From CAYXVF01 sp964468125 (GTDB lineage: Bacteria; Myxococcota; XYA12-FULL-58-9; CAYXVF01), in contig CAYXVF010000033.1 in the NCBI GenBank assembly GCA_964468125.1, positions 1-55,698 of the forward strand: 55,698 nt of DNA. Reading direction: 5' to 3'. The notes below the pieces were generated by a model, which saw only the letters and a program-made list of their open reading frames with translations, ran no database searches and had not been told where the DNA came from. A program made the translations under genes and the position numbers. Below, piece by piece: positions 41,345-49,655 of the stretch; position 1 is the first letter of the stretch, and each line of letters opens with the position of its first letter.

Positions 41345-42215
41345 AGCACGTGGTCGACGGGCTGCTCCTTCGGCGGCAGCTCGGTCTCGCCGAGCATTTC
41401 GCGGAGGTCGATCTCGATTGTGCGCGGGAGGGCGTTCATGGGCACGTCGTTCATGCTCCGCTCAAAGGGGTCTTCGCTCGCGTCGCCAATGCCTTCCATC
41501 GTGAGAAAGACCCAGCTGATGAGCGACGAGGACAGCAGCAACGGGATCACCGGCAGGAGGTTCTTCAGCACCGAGCCGTGGTCGATCCGATCGCCAAAAA
41601 ACGTCGAGGAGCCCCAAAGGCACCAAGGATACGAACACGCGGGTGAACCAGCGCGCGCGGATAGAGCGTGTTCTTGATCCGCTCGCACTTGCCCTGGAGC
41701 GTGTAGAGCTCTTCGGGGCTCAGGAACGGCGAGATTTCCTGGTCCCAGTCATTGCGCATGTGCTTCGCATGTCGCTCCATGCGAAGCCGCGTGGTGCGCA
41801 CCGGCTTGTCGAAAAAACGCGATGTCTTGCGCAGCCGCATACGCAAGGCATTCACCCACGCGAGATGGCGATACACGAGCACGCGCCGCTCTTCTCTCGC
41901 CTCTTCGCTCTCGTCGTCCGGATGGACGTAGCTGTTGACGTAGGCGGCCCAGGTCCGCGACGAGTTGACGATACCACCCCAGATCTTGCGGCCTTCCCAG
42001 AACCGCTCGTAGGCCGAGTTGTTCTTGAAGCCGATGTAGAAAGCGACGGCGGTCCCGATGGTCGCGATCGGCAAAGACGGAATGCGCAGAAAGTCGGTCC
42101 CCGGGACGAGCTCGTACAGGCAAAAAACGGCCACCGCCTAAACCGCACCGCGTCCAGCGGTCCGAAGCCCGAAAGCAATGACGAGATTGACCGGAAATCG
42201 GCGGGTTGCGAGCAT
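41338..42215 (-). pseudogene. bestrophin-like (YneE/UPF0187) chloride channel, disrupted
   Basis: A full-length bestrophin-family gene can be followed through three lesions. (a) The N-terminus from ATG 42215 (MLATRRFPVNLVIAFGLRT) meets in-frame TAG at 42140-42138. (b) The main frame then gives NNSAYERFWEGRKIWGGIVN to LYTLQGKCERIKNTLYPR. (c) One extra base in a GC repeat at about 41651-41658 shifts frame, giving WFTRVFVSLVPLGLLDVF. (d) One extra base in the A-run 41596-41601 shifts again to GDRIDHGSVLKNLLPVIPLL and the normal C-terminus. Homopolymer errors in the sequence are the main alternative for (c) and (d). Confidence 0.78.
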
Positions 42216-42293
42216 GATCCGATCTACCGCGGGCCTTCAGGTGCGCACAACTCGCTAGCTCGCGGGTCTCGCCCGTGACACGCTCAAGTACCG

Positions 42294-42770
42294 ATGAACG
42301 CTTACCTCCATGCTGTCATCAGAATCCTTCAGGCGGAGCTCGAAGCGGTGGAGCGCCGGGCGCTCGCCGCAGCGGAGGGCGCAACGCACGAAGAGAGCCG
42401 CCCGGAAGACCCGAAGGACACCCGCGGCCTAGAAACGAGCTACCTCGCGCACGGCCTAGCCGAGCGCGCGAAGAGCCTACAGAGCGACATCGACACGCTG
42501 CGCTTTCTGAGCGTGGGCCCCTTTGACTCGTCGAGCCCGATCGGAGCGGGCGCGGTGGTCGAGCTCGAAGACGAGAAGGGTGAAGTGAAGACCCTCATGG
42601 TCCTTCCCTGCGCCGGAGGGACCCAGGCGCAATGCGATGGGCAGACCGTGCGCGTGGTGACGCCGCAATCCCCTTTGGGTAACGCTCTCCTCGAAAGGCG
42701 CGAAGGTGACGACATTCAGGTGCGGATCGCGGGAGCGCTGCGCGAGTACGTAGTACACAAAGTCCGATGA
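42294..42770 (+). CDS. GreA/GreB-like C-terminal-domain protein
   Basis: A 158-residue cytosolic protein. The C-terminal half has the GreA/GreB FKBP-like domain pattern: VVELEDEKGEVKTLMVLPCAGG and TPQSPLGNALLERREGDDIQ, the latter being the GreA SPLG-AL-G-K-GD signature. The N-terminus is a short helical hairpin (IRILQAELEAVERRALAAAE) rather than a full coiled coil with the acidic tip. It may act on RNA polymerase as a Rnk-like or GreA-like factor. No Shine-Dalgarno is clear. Confidence 0.78.
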   Translation: MNAYLHAVIRILQAELEAVERRALAAAEGATHEESRPEDPKDTRGLETSYLAHGLAERAKSLQSDIDTLRFLSVGPFDSSSPIGAGAVVELEDEKGEVKTLMVLPCAGGTQAQCDGQTVRVVTPQSPLGNALLERREGDDIQVRIAGALREYVVHKVR

Positions 42771-42771
42771 G

Positions 42772-42969
42772 ATGCTCCTCGGTCCCACGATGGACCCACG
42801 AACCGCCCACGCCATCTCGCTCCGCCTTCCACACCTCGGCCTCCGCGTGAAGGAGCACGACACGCGTGCATTGGAGCTCGCGAGACGGTTGGAGGCGAAG
42901 GGCCTGTCGGTGATCTACCCGGGTCTGCCGTCCCATCCCCATCACGTTCGCCTGCGGGCGGCCGCCTAG
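42772..42969 (+). pseudogene. Cys/Met-metabolism PLP-enzyme internal fragment
   Basis: The 65 codons read LLGPTMDPRTAHAISLRLP, HLGLRVKEHDTRALELARRL, and YPGLPSHPHH. These match residues about 250-310 of methionine-gamma-lyase/cystathionine-lyase enzymes (normally near 400 residues). The PLP-lysine region and both ends are absent. The frame ends 10 residues later, within the 3' end of the mlaC-like gene. A decayed remnant rather than a small gene. Confidence 0.68.
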
Positions 42970-43535
42970 CGGGGCCGTTCGCGCATGCTTTGCTTCTTCA
43001 GTGACTTTCGCCGCGCGATGAGCTTGGCGAAGAGCGCGGGCATGCCGCGTTGGTTTAGAACGTCGAAGAGCTCGTCGCGGTAGGAGCGAGCGAGCGAGCT
43101 GCCGTCGATCGCCACGTCGACGACTCTCCACGTGCGGTCGCGCTCAAAGAGCGTCAGCGCGAGCTGGGTCGGGTCGGATCCCGCGGGATTCAGCACCCCC
43201 ATCACCGCTACGTAGTCACCGGCTCGGTTCTGACGACGCACCTCGACCTCGAAGTCAGCGGGCCGCTTCACCCGAAGCTGAGTCTGAAGCACGACGACGT
43301 CGCGCAACAGGCTCACGAATTGCTTCTGCTTTGGTCGGGGGATCTTAGACCACTGAGGCTCTAGCGCATACGCCGAGAGCTGCTCGAAGTCGAGATAGCG
43401 GTCTATCACTCTCGCGAGGTCTGCAGCGGTTCCCTCGGTCGAGAGAGCGTGGCGAACGTCCCGCTCCATGTCGCTGACGGTCCGGGACACACCCGGATCG
43501 GAAGCGAGAACACAGAGCGCGACCAACCACTGCAC
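42966..43535 (-). CDS. MlaC-like ABC lipid-transport periplasmic protein
   Basis: A 189-residue exported protein of the MlaC/Ttg2 family, which carries phospholipid between outer and inner membranes. Family markers are VIDRYLDFEQLSAYALEPQW, FVSLLRDVVVLQTQLRVKR, WRVVDVAIDGSSLARSYRDE. The start is GTG 43535, which begins a signal-like segment VQWLVALCVLASDPG; the longer ATG 43631 would overlap thioredoxin. No MlaA, MlaD or ABC partner is near. It follows trxA by 19 nt. Confidence 0.8.
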   Translation of the reverse strand: MQWLVALCVLASDPGVSRTVSDMERDVRHALSTEGTAADLARVIDRYLDFEQLSAYALEPQWSKIPRPKQKQFVSLLRDVVVLQTQLRVKRPADFEVEVRRQNRAGDYVAVMGVLNPAGSDPTQLALTLFERDRTWRVVDVAIDGSSLARSYRDELFDVLNQRGMPALFAKLIARRKSLKKQSMRERPR

Positions 43536-43554
43536 GCGATTGAGTGTCCTCGAC

Positions 43555-43929
43555 TCAGCCGGGCTGAGAGGCTTCGTGCTCGGCGATCTTCTTGCGGACG
43601 TCGTCCATGTCGACCTCACGCACCTTTTCAATCAGCTCGGTGAAAGCCGCCGGGGGCAGCATTCCGGGCTGCTGGAAGATCCCGATCTGCTCCTTGAACA
43701 CGATGAGGGTCGGGATCGCGTTGATCCCGAACTGCATCGCAAGCTCGGGCTGCTCTTCGGTGTTGATCTTGCCGAACACGATGTCCGTGTGATCCTCCGC
43801 TGCTTTCTCGAAGACGGGAGCGAACGCCTTGCAGGGGCCACACCACTCCGCCCAGAAGTCCAGCAAAACGACCTGGTTGTTGCGGATGGTCTCGTCAAAA
43901 TTCTCTTTGGTCAGCTCAACCACTGCCAT
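43555..43929 (-). CDS. trxA: thioredoxin
   Basis: A 124-residue thioredoxin with active site AEWCGPCKAF (redox Cys pair CGPC) and cis-Pro in NAIPTLIVF. It reduces disulfides in the cytosol. AAGGAGGAG lies 9 nt before ATG 43929, so the longer 43953 reading is not needed. The C-terminal 20 residues extend slightly beyond E. coli thioredoxin. The mlaC-like gene starts 19 nt after its stop. It lies next to the flavoprotein/cytochrome pair, which may be related redox genes. Confidence 0.94.
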   Translation of the reverse strand: MAVVELTKENFDETIRNNQVVLLDFWAEWCGPCKAFAPVFEKAAEDHTDIVFGKINTEEQPELAMQFGINAIPTLIVFKEQIGIFQQPGMLPPAAFTELIEKVREVDMDDVRKKIAEHEASQPG

Positions 43930-44032
43930 CTGGCGTTCTCCTCCTTCTGGCACACGGTCACCGTGCGCATGCCCCTTCTCGTCTATGGACCTGAGCGAAC
44001 GTTACGCCCGGGGCCTCTCGTACGCGCTTCCC

Positions 44033-44920
44033 CTATCGAACTGCCGCCGCAGGGTCGACCTTTCTTCCCCTCATCGCCCGAAAATAGGCGATCAGCGCGT
44101 CGAGATCGGTCTCTTTGAGGTGTGGATTGGCCGGCATGTTGCCGTAGCGAAAGGTCAGCGGGTTGCGGATATACGCTCGGATCTGCGCCTCCGGCCGATA
44201 CTCGACGATGTTCTGGGGCACGTTTAGCTCCGGCCCTAATCGTCCCCCGGCGCGATTGATCGCATGACAGCGCACACAATTCGCTAGAAACACCGAGTGT
44301 CCGGCTCGGGCGAGCTCGGAGGCGTCGTCTCCTGGAGCCGTCGCCGCGTACTCCTCTTCGAGGTCGGCGAGACGTACCCGCGCGAGAGCCCAGGGCCACG
44401 GATACACCTCTGGCGAGCGATCTTTTCCGGTCCAGACGACGTAGAGGGGGCCGGGATCGGCTTTCTTCTCGCCGATCGTTGCCCAACCGACCGCGTCGAG
44501 ATCGTCGAGGGCGAGCCAGGCGCCATCGCGCAACAAGACATCTCCCGCCACAGGCGACGCGTAACCATCGAGGGCCTCAAATACGAGGGTCTTCTGCGCG
44601 AGCCGCGACGGCTCGAGCCCGAGTCCTCGCGTCAAGAGCGGAAGAAGAGGCACGGCGAGGTAGCGCTTCACGTCGCCGTGGTTCGGGTCATTTACCTCGA
44701 TGCGCTGCGCGTCAGGGATCAGGGCGCCCACCCGCACGACACTTTTCTCCTCACCGTTGACGAGCGTAAGCGTTGCGTCGCGATTCGGGTCGGCCTCGTC
44801 CTCCGCTAAGACGTCGATATTCCCTGCGCGCGAGCCGGTAGGGAGCATGCGGTCTCGCTCTTCAGCGCAGGCCACGACGGCGAGGACAATCACGCTCCAG
44901 GAGAATGCCGGTCGATCCAT
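44033..44920 (-). CDS. c-type cytochrome lipoprotein with SUOX-like N-domain
   Basis: A 295-residue lipoprotein (VVAC, Cys18). Residues about 60-180 resemble the molybdopterin-oxidoreductase (SUOX-like) fold without visible molybdenum-binding Cys: VPLLPLLTRGLGLEPSRL, VFEALDGYASPVAGDVLL, VVWTGKDRSPEVYPWPWALA. The C-terminal domain is a class I cytochrome c: CVRCHA, with Met ligand in YGNMPANPH. Its start lies inside the end of the flavoprotein gene by 31 nt, so the two are coupled. It may carry electrons from or to that enzyme. Reaction unknown. Confidence 0.82.
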   Translation of the reverse strand: MDRPAFSWSVIVLAVVACAEERDRMLPTGSRAGNIDVLAEDEADPNRDATLTLVNGEEKSVVRVGALIPDAQRIEVNDPNHGDVKRYLAVPLLPLLTRGLGLEPSRLAQKTLVFEALDGYASPVAGDVLLRDGAWLALDDLDAVGWATIGEKKADPGPLYVVWTGKDRSPEVYPWPWALARVRLADLEEEYAATAPGDDASELARAGHSVFLANCVRCHAINRAGGRLGPELNVPQNIVEYRPEAQIRAYIRNPLTFRYGNMPANPHLKETDLDALIAYFRAMRGRKVDPAAAVR

Positions 44921-46239
44921 GCCTTATAGTTGCCATCGTAGCCGACCGCGTTCCAACGCGCTTCCACGCGCGCACGCAGCGCCGCGAAGGCGTCCGGATT
45001 GAGCGGTGACATCTCCGAGAGTTTCACCATCACAGCGTCGCTCACGTCAGAGGCGTGCTCGCGCTGGCGCTCCGGGTCCACCGGCGGCTCGTCGCTCTCG
45101 CCGAGAAGCCACGCCTCAACCCGCTCGGCAACGATAGTGCCGTGTTTTCGGGAGGCGACGATGTTTCCCTTGCCCGTGACGGCGTTGCCGGCGGCGTAGA
45201 CGTGCGGGTGGCCGGCAAGCCGCACAATCTCTTTGTCCGCGTCGATCACCTCGAAGTCGAAGAGCTCGCCCTTCATCGGCACGCCGGGCAGGGTCTCGGG
45301 AATAGATCCAATCGAGCTGACGATCAGAGGGGCTCGGCGCTCGATGAGATCGTCGGTCTTCACGAACTTGCCGTCTCGATGCTCCATTCGCCGAAACCGC
45401 ACCCCAACCGCCCTATCGTCTTCGATGATCAGCGACTCCGGATTCATCAGGGGCTCGATGTGGAAGAGGTACTTGCTCTGCGCCTTGTCCGCGACGCGCG
45501 CCCGAGACGCGAAAACCTTCTGACGCTTTGCTTCGTCGGCACCGGGCGGGATGCCCACCAGTGGCATGTCGTCGCGACGTTTGCGATAGAAGAGCGTCGC
45601 GCCTTTGAGGCCCAAATCGGAAAAGGAAAGCTCGTGGGAAGCTAGGGTCTTGTCGATGCCCTTGTGCTCCATGGTCTCTGTGTCGACGTCGATCCCGCGC
45701 TCGCCAAGGGCGCGGGCGACGGTCTCGAGCATCATGATTTTCGCTACGTCGATCGAGGCGAGCCCGCCGCCGATCACCATGGCACCGTCGGGCGTCTCGT
45801 AGCTTTCGCCCGCGTAGTCGGGCTCGTTTTTGTGGTTGAACCAGTAGATGAGAGGATTCTGATAGGCCAAGCCCTTGCCGACGTAGGCGTCAGCGCCTTC
45901 CAGTGGCAATGGGCGATCGCGCCAGGCCCCGAGCGCGAGGACCACGACGTGAAAACCCCAGTGGTGCTCGAGCTCCTCGAGTGTGATGCCCTCGCCGAAC
46001 TTCGTATTCGGAACGAACCACACCCGCTCGTGACCGATCTTGTCGTCGATCACACCGTACTCTTTGCGACGCTGCGCGGAGTGCCAGCGCGGCAGACCAT
46101 CCTCGATTTTGCCGTAGGGTCTCGGGTTCTGCTCGAACACGACCACCGTGGCGCCCGCTTCGGCGAGCTTGAAGGCGACTTCGGCTCCGGCGGTCGCGCC
46201 GCCTACGACCGCAACCGCTCTTCCTGTGAGATCTGTCAT
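44890..46239 (-). CDS. FAD/NAD(P)-dependent oxidoreductase (GltD/FNR-like)
   Basis: A 449-residue flavoprotein. The FAD dinucleotide-binding loop is VVGGATAGAEVAFKLAEAGA (residues about 11-30), and the NAD(P) loop is MVIGGGLASIDVAKIM. The layout matches the glutamate-synthase-beta/adrenodoxin-reductase family, which moves electrons between NADPH and a small redox partner. AGNAVTGKGNIVASRKHG is the C-terminal FAD contact region. It runs into the cytochrome gene (31-nt overlap). The physiological partner is probably that lipoprotein or a diffusible carrier. Confidence 0.86.
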   Translation of the reverse strand: MTDLTGRAVAVVGGATAGAEVAFKLAEAGATVVVFEQNPRPYGKIEDGLPRWHSAQRRKEYGVIDDKIGHERVWFVPNTKFGEGITLEELEHHWGFHVVVLALGAWRDRPLPLEGADAYVGKGLAYQNPLIYWFNHKNEPDYAGESYETPDGAMVIGGGLASIDVAKIMMLETVARALGERGIDVDTETMEHKGIDKTLASHELSFSDLGLKGATLFYRKRRDDMPLVGIPPGADEAKRQKVFASRARVADKAQSKYLFHIEPLMNPESLIIEDDRAVGVRFRRMEHRDGKFVKTDDLIERRAPLIVSSIGSIPETLPGVPMKGELFDFEVIDADKEIVRLAGHPHVYAAGNAVTGKGNIVASRKHGTIVAERVEAWLLGESDEPPVDPERQREHASDVSDAVMVKLSEMSPLNPDAFAALRARVEARWNAVGYDGNYKAWIDRHSPGA

Positions 46240-46295
46240 GGGGCGACTGATTCAGCACTCGACGCAAGAAGCAAGAGCCGGATATGAGAAGAGCC

Positions 46296-46679
46296 ATGCT
46301 CGCTGAATCGTCACTCGTCCTTCAGATCCCTGTGGTCGACCTCGAACGCGCCCTCGACTTCTATGTGGGCGTTTTGGGGCTCGCCCGCTACGAAATGCCC
46401 GAACTGTCCGGGATCGCGCTGCTCGGCGCCGGTGGCACCCAGATCATGCTCTACCAGCGCGAGGCGACACGCGCGGACCACACGATCGCGGCCTTTGTGG
46501 TCGACGACCTCGAGGGCACCGTGGACACGCTCGCCGCCAAGGGCGTGGTTTTCGAGCACTACCAGCTCAACGACATGGTCTCGACCAACGAAAAAGGCAT
46601 CGCGACCATGGGCCCGGCGCAAGCGGCGTGGTTCAAGGACACCGAGGGCAACCTGCTCGCCCTGAACAACAAGCTCTAG
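46296..46679 (+). CDS. VOC (glyoxalase/bleomycin-resistance) family protein
   Basis: A 127-residue metal-fold protein of the vicinal-oxygen-chelate family. The pattern is VVDLERALDFYVGVLGL, with the final Glu in WFKDTEGNLLALNN. The first metal ligand position is Gln/Pro-like (LQIPVV) rather than His, so it may be a divergent member. ATG 46296 is chosen over 46284: TATGAG ends 7 nt before it and no Shine-Dalgarno exists. Substrate unknown. Confidence 0.82.
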   Translation: MLAESSLVLQIPVVDLERALDFYVGVLGLARYEMPELSGIALLGAGGTQIMLYQREATRADHTIAAFVVDDLEGTVDTLAAKGVVFEHYQLNDMVSTNEKGIATMGPAQAAWFKDTEGNLLALNNKL

Positions 46680-46734
46680 GGGCCTCGCTCGAGCGGGCTC
46701 CCGGGGGGTGCCGGTGCACCTACAGGGCGCGGGC

Positions 46735-46747
46735 TGAACATTGTTCA
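46735..46747. promoter_or_regulatory. perfect palindrome TGAACA-T-TGTTCA
   Basis: A 13-bp palindrome with 6-bp arms and one central base, about 120 nt upstream of the DUF1801 gene and 55 nt after the VOC gene. It fits a dimeric repressor site. No matching regulator is evident nearby. Confidence 0.35.
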
Positions 46748-46867
46748 TTGGCTCCGATCGCGGTTTGGGCAAAAAACCCGAGTAAAACCGGGAATTCAGC
46801 GTGGCCGGATCGGCCCGAACCTGATAGCACCACCCGCACCCTGCGAATTCTGGAGGCAAGCGGACTG

Positions 46868-47512
46868 ATGGCGACGCGCAAGAAGGCGAGCAGTAGCAAG
46901 ACCCCGGCCAAATCTACGGCCAAGAAGACACGAAGTACCCGAACCACCACTTCCCGAAAGACCACCCCGCGCTCCAGCGCGAGCAAGACGAGCACGGCAC
47001 GCCGCGTGGAGCCGCGCACGGAGGTCGCGACGCCTAAGCCGAGTCCTCGCCTGACCCGCAGACCCCCGGAAGCCGCCGAGCTCGAAAAAGCGAATCCCGC
47101 GAGCCGCGGCGCGCGCAAGAAGAAGCAGAATCTCCCAAAGCCCGCCTCCATCGTGTCCAAGCGCGACGGCGCCCTCGACTCCTATCTGATCACCCTCGAG
47201 CCTACGGCCAAGCAGGTCATCGCGGAGCTGCGTCGCATCGTCCGCGAGGCGGTGCCGAAGGCGAGCGAGGTGATCCGCTGGCGCAACCTGTGTTGGGACT
47301 GCGACGGGATCATGTGCTACGCCAGCGCCGCGAAGAAACACGTCACCTTCGGCTTCTTCCGGGGCCAGGAGCTGAGCGATCCCGACCGGATGCTCGAAGG
47401 CGTGAAGAACAAGACAGAGCGCGTGGTCAAGCTCAAGGACGTCAACGACATCAACGCTGCGCAGCTGAGCGCCTGGCTCAAAGAAGCTGCGAAACTCAAC
47501 AGCAAGAAGTGA
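46868..47512 (+). CDS. histone-H1-like tail fused to DUF1801 domain
   Basis: A 214-residue protein. The first 90 residues are Lys/Arg/Ser/Thr/Pro-rich low complexity, like bacterial H1/AlgR3-type DNA-binding tails. The last 115 residues form a DUF1801 domain: LDSYLITLEPTAKQVIAELR, VIRWRNLCWDCDGIMCYASA, KHVTFGFFRGQELSDPD. GGAGG lies 11 nt before ATG 46868. DUF1801 has a YdhG/SCP-like fold of unknown role. The basic tail suggests the protein sits on DNA or the nucleoid. This is inference. Confidence 0.78.
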   Translation: MATRKKASSSKTPAKSTAKKTRSTRTTTSRKTTPRSSASKTSTARRVEPRTEVATPKPSPRLTRRPPEAAELEKANPASRGARKKKQNLPKPASIVSKRDGALDSYLITLEPTAKQVIAELRRIVREAVPKASEVIRWRNLCWDCDGIMCYASAAKKHVTFGFFRGQELSDPDRMLEGVKNKTERVVKLKDVNDINAAQLSAWLKEAAKLNSKK

Positions 47513-47537
47513 CCTCGCTCCGCGATTGGTGTAGAGC
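47509..47537 (+). promoter_or_regulatory. putative leaderless promoter of clc gene
   Basis: GTGACC (47509-47514), a 17-nt spacer, TAGAGC (47532-47537), then 6 nt to GTG 47544. The -35 is weak (4 of 6), but spacing is exact, and no Shine-Dalgarno exists. It overlaps the DUF1801 stop region. Confidence 0.4.
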
Positions 47538-47543
47538 GCGCGG

Positions 47544-49655
47544 GTGATCCCCGGAGCCCGCGCAGCACAGGTCACCCTCAAGAAGCTCGCAGGGAGCAGC
47601 GGGCTCCCCCTCGACTTGCTCGCAGCGTCCGTCGCTGTCGGCGTCGCCGCGGGTTACGTTGGCGTCCTCTACCACCACCTCACCGACTTCATTCAGACCC
47701 TCGCCCTGGGCCGGGAGGGCGACCCGCTCGACGTCCTGGGGGCGGGGTCTGTTCCGTGGTGGTGGCTTCTCGTGCTGCCTGCGATCGGTGGGCTCGTGAC
47801 CTGGCCGATCGTCTATCGCTGGGTCACCGAAGCGCGGGGCACCGGTGCTCCCGAGGTGATCAAAGCGGTGATCGCAGACGGTGCGCGCATTCGAGGTCGA
47901 GTCGCGATCGGAAAGCTGATCGCGTCCTCCGTGACTGTGGGAACGGGTGGCTCCGTTGGACGCGAGGGTCCGATCATTCAAATAGGCGCTGCGCTCGGCT
48001 CAAAGCTGTCGCGCACGCTGAAGTGGAGCACCGAGAATACCTCGAGCCTCGTCGGCGCCGGGGCCGCCGCAGGGATCGCGGCGGTGTTCAATGCTCCGAT
48101 CGCCGGCGCATTCTACGCGCTCGAAGTCATCCTCCGAAACTTCGCCGCGTCCCTCTTCGCGCCGATCGTTTTGGCCTCGGTCACCGCCACTGCCGTCTCC
48201 CGCGCAAACCTCGGGGACTACCCGGCCTTTCAGGTCCCCGCCTACAGCCTCGAGAGCGGATACGAGTTGGTCGTCTATGTCGTAATGGGGGTCGTCTGCG
48301 GTCTGGTCGGCGTTTTCTTCATTCATTTCATCGAGCTGATGCACGACTCTTTTCAGAAGCTGAAGCTGCCGGACTTTGCCAAACCGGTCGTCGGCGGCCT
48401 GGGCGTCGGGGTCCTCCTGCTCGCAACACCCGCGGTCTATGGAACGGGCTTCGGCGCGATCACCGACATTCTCACCAACGACCAGACCTTTCTCGCCTTG
48501 CTGATCATACTGGTCGCCAAGCTCCTCGCCACCGCCTTCACCATCGCCAGCGGTGGCTCCGGCGGGCTCTTGTCGCCTACCCTGTTTCTAGGAGCAATCG
48601 TCGGGTGGTTCTTTGGGTTCTTTGCGCACAGCGTCTTCCCGGGCTCCACGGGAACTCCGGGCGCCTACGCTCTCGTGGGAATGGGCGCTTTGCTCGCCGC
48701 CACCACGCACGCCCCGATCACCGCGATCCTGATGCTCTTCGAGATCTCCGGCAACTACGAGATCATCCTGCCGTTGATGGCCGCGAGTGTTTCTTCGATG
48801 GCGATCTCCCGCGGCTTGTCGACCTACAGCATGGAGGATCGCAAGCTCCTGAAGCTCGGTGTGGACCCGCACGTGCAGCCCGAGGCGCTCCTGATGGAGA
48901 GCTTTCGTGTGGAGGACGTCATGCGCTCGGGAGGACGGCTAGTTCCGCCCTCCATGCCGGTGCCCAAGCTCGTCACCGAGTTCCTCGCCTCGAGGGTCAA
49001 CGAGCGCTACGTGGTCGACGACGACAACCGCTACCACGGGGTGATAACGCTCCACGACCTCCACGAGGCCAGTCAGCTCGAAGATACGCCGGAGAATCTG
49101 ATCGTCGCCGAGGACATCGCGCGGACGGATGTGCCCTCCGTGTCGCCGCACTCGAGCCTCACCGAGTGCATGGAGGAGATGCTCCGCCACCACGCGATGG
49201 TTTTGCCGGTGGTGTCCGAATCGACCGACCATTTCCTCGGCACCGTTTCCGAGCACGACATCATCGGCCTCTACAACCGGGAGATCATTCGCAAGGACAT
49301 TCTCGGCACCCTCGATTACGGCCGGGACGAAGACCCTGACCGTCACAATCTGATCCATTTGCCCCATGGCTTTGCCGTGGAGCGCCTGGCCATTCCTCCG
49401 CACCACGCGGGCAAGTCGCTCAAGGAGCTGAACCTGCGCGCGAGCTACAACCTGACCGTCGTATCGATCCAGGACCCGGACACCCCGGACCGGGACGAAG
49501 TCCCGAACCCCGAGCGACCGCTTCCGGCGGGCGTCCATCTCATCGTCGTGGGCGAGAAGGCCTGCATACAGCGCTTTTTGGACCCGGCCGCGTCCGTAAA
49601 GACCCCGGGGCACGTCGGCGATCCGAGCCTCGAGCCCCTGGAGGAACCGGGATGA
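47544..49655 (+). CDS. ClC-type chloride channel/antiporter with CBS and TrkA-C domains
   Basis: A 703-residue membrane protein. The ClC motifs are GTGAPE (first filter loop, normally GSGxP), GREGPIIQIG with the gating Glu, and GGSGGLLSPTLFLGA. A cytosolic CBS pair spans about residues 455-585 (VEDVMRSGG, DVPSVSPHSSLTECMEEM). A TrkA-C-like domain follows (AIPPHHAGKSLKELNLRASYNLTVVSI). The gating Glu suggests H+/Cl- exchange. GTG start 47544. The lipoprotein gene begins on its stop (ATGA). Confidence 0.91.
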   Translation: MIPGARAAQVTLKKLAGSSGLPLDLLAASVAVGVAAGYVGVLYHHLTDFIQTLALGREGDPLDVLGAGSVPWWWLLVLPAIGGLVTWPIVYRWVTEARGTGAPEVIKAVIADGARIRGRVAIGKLIASSVTVGTGGSVGREGPIIQIGAALGSKLSRTLKWSTENTSSLVGAGAAAGIAAVFNAPIAGAFYALEVILRNFAASLFAPIVLASVTATAVSRANLGDYPAFQVPAYSLESGYELVVYVVMGVVCGLVGVFFIHFIELMHDSFQKLKLPDFAKPVVGGLGVGVLLLATPAVYGTGFGAITDILTNDQTFLALLIILVAKLLATAFTIASGGSGGLLSPTLFLGAIVGWFFGFFAHSVFPGSTGTPGAYALVGMGALLAATTHAPITAILMLFEISGNYEIILPLMAASVSSMAISRGLSTYSMEDRKLLKLGVDPHVQPEALLMESFRVEDVMRSGGRLVPPSMPVPKLVTEFLASRVNERYVVDDDNRYHGVITLHDLHEASQLEDTPENLIVAEDIARTDVPSVSPHSSLTECMEEMLRHHAMVLPVVSESTDHFLGTVSEHDIIGLYNREIIRKDILGTLDYGRDEDPDRHNLIHLPHGFAVERLAIPPHHAGKSLKELNLRASYNLTVVSIQDPDTPDRDEVPNPERPLPAGVHLIVVGEKACIQRFLDPAASVKTPGHVGDPSLEPLEEPG

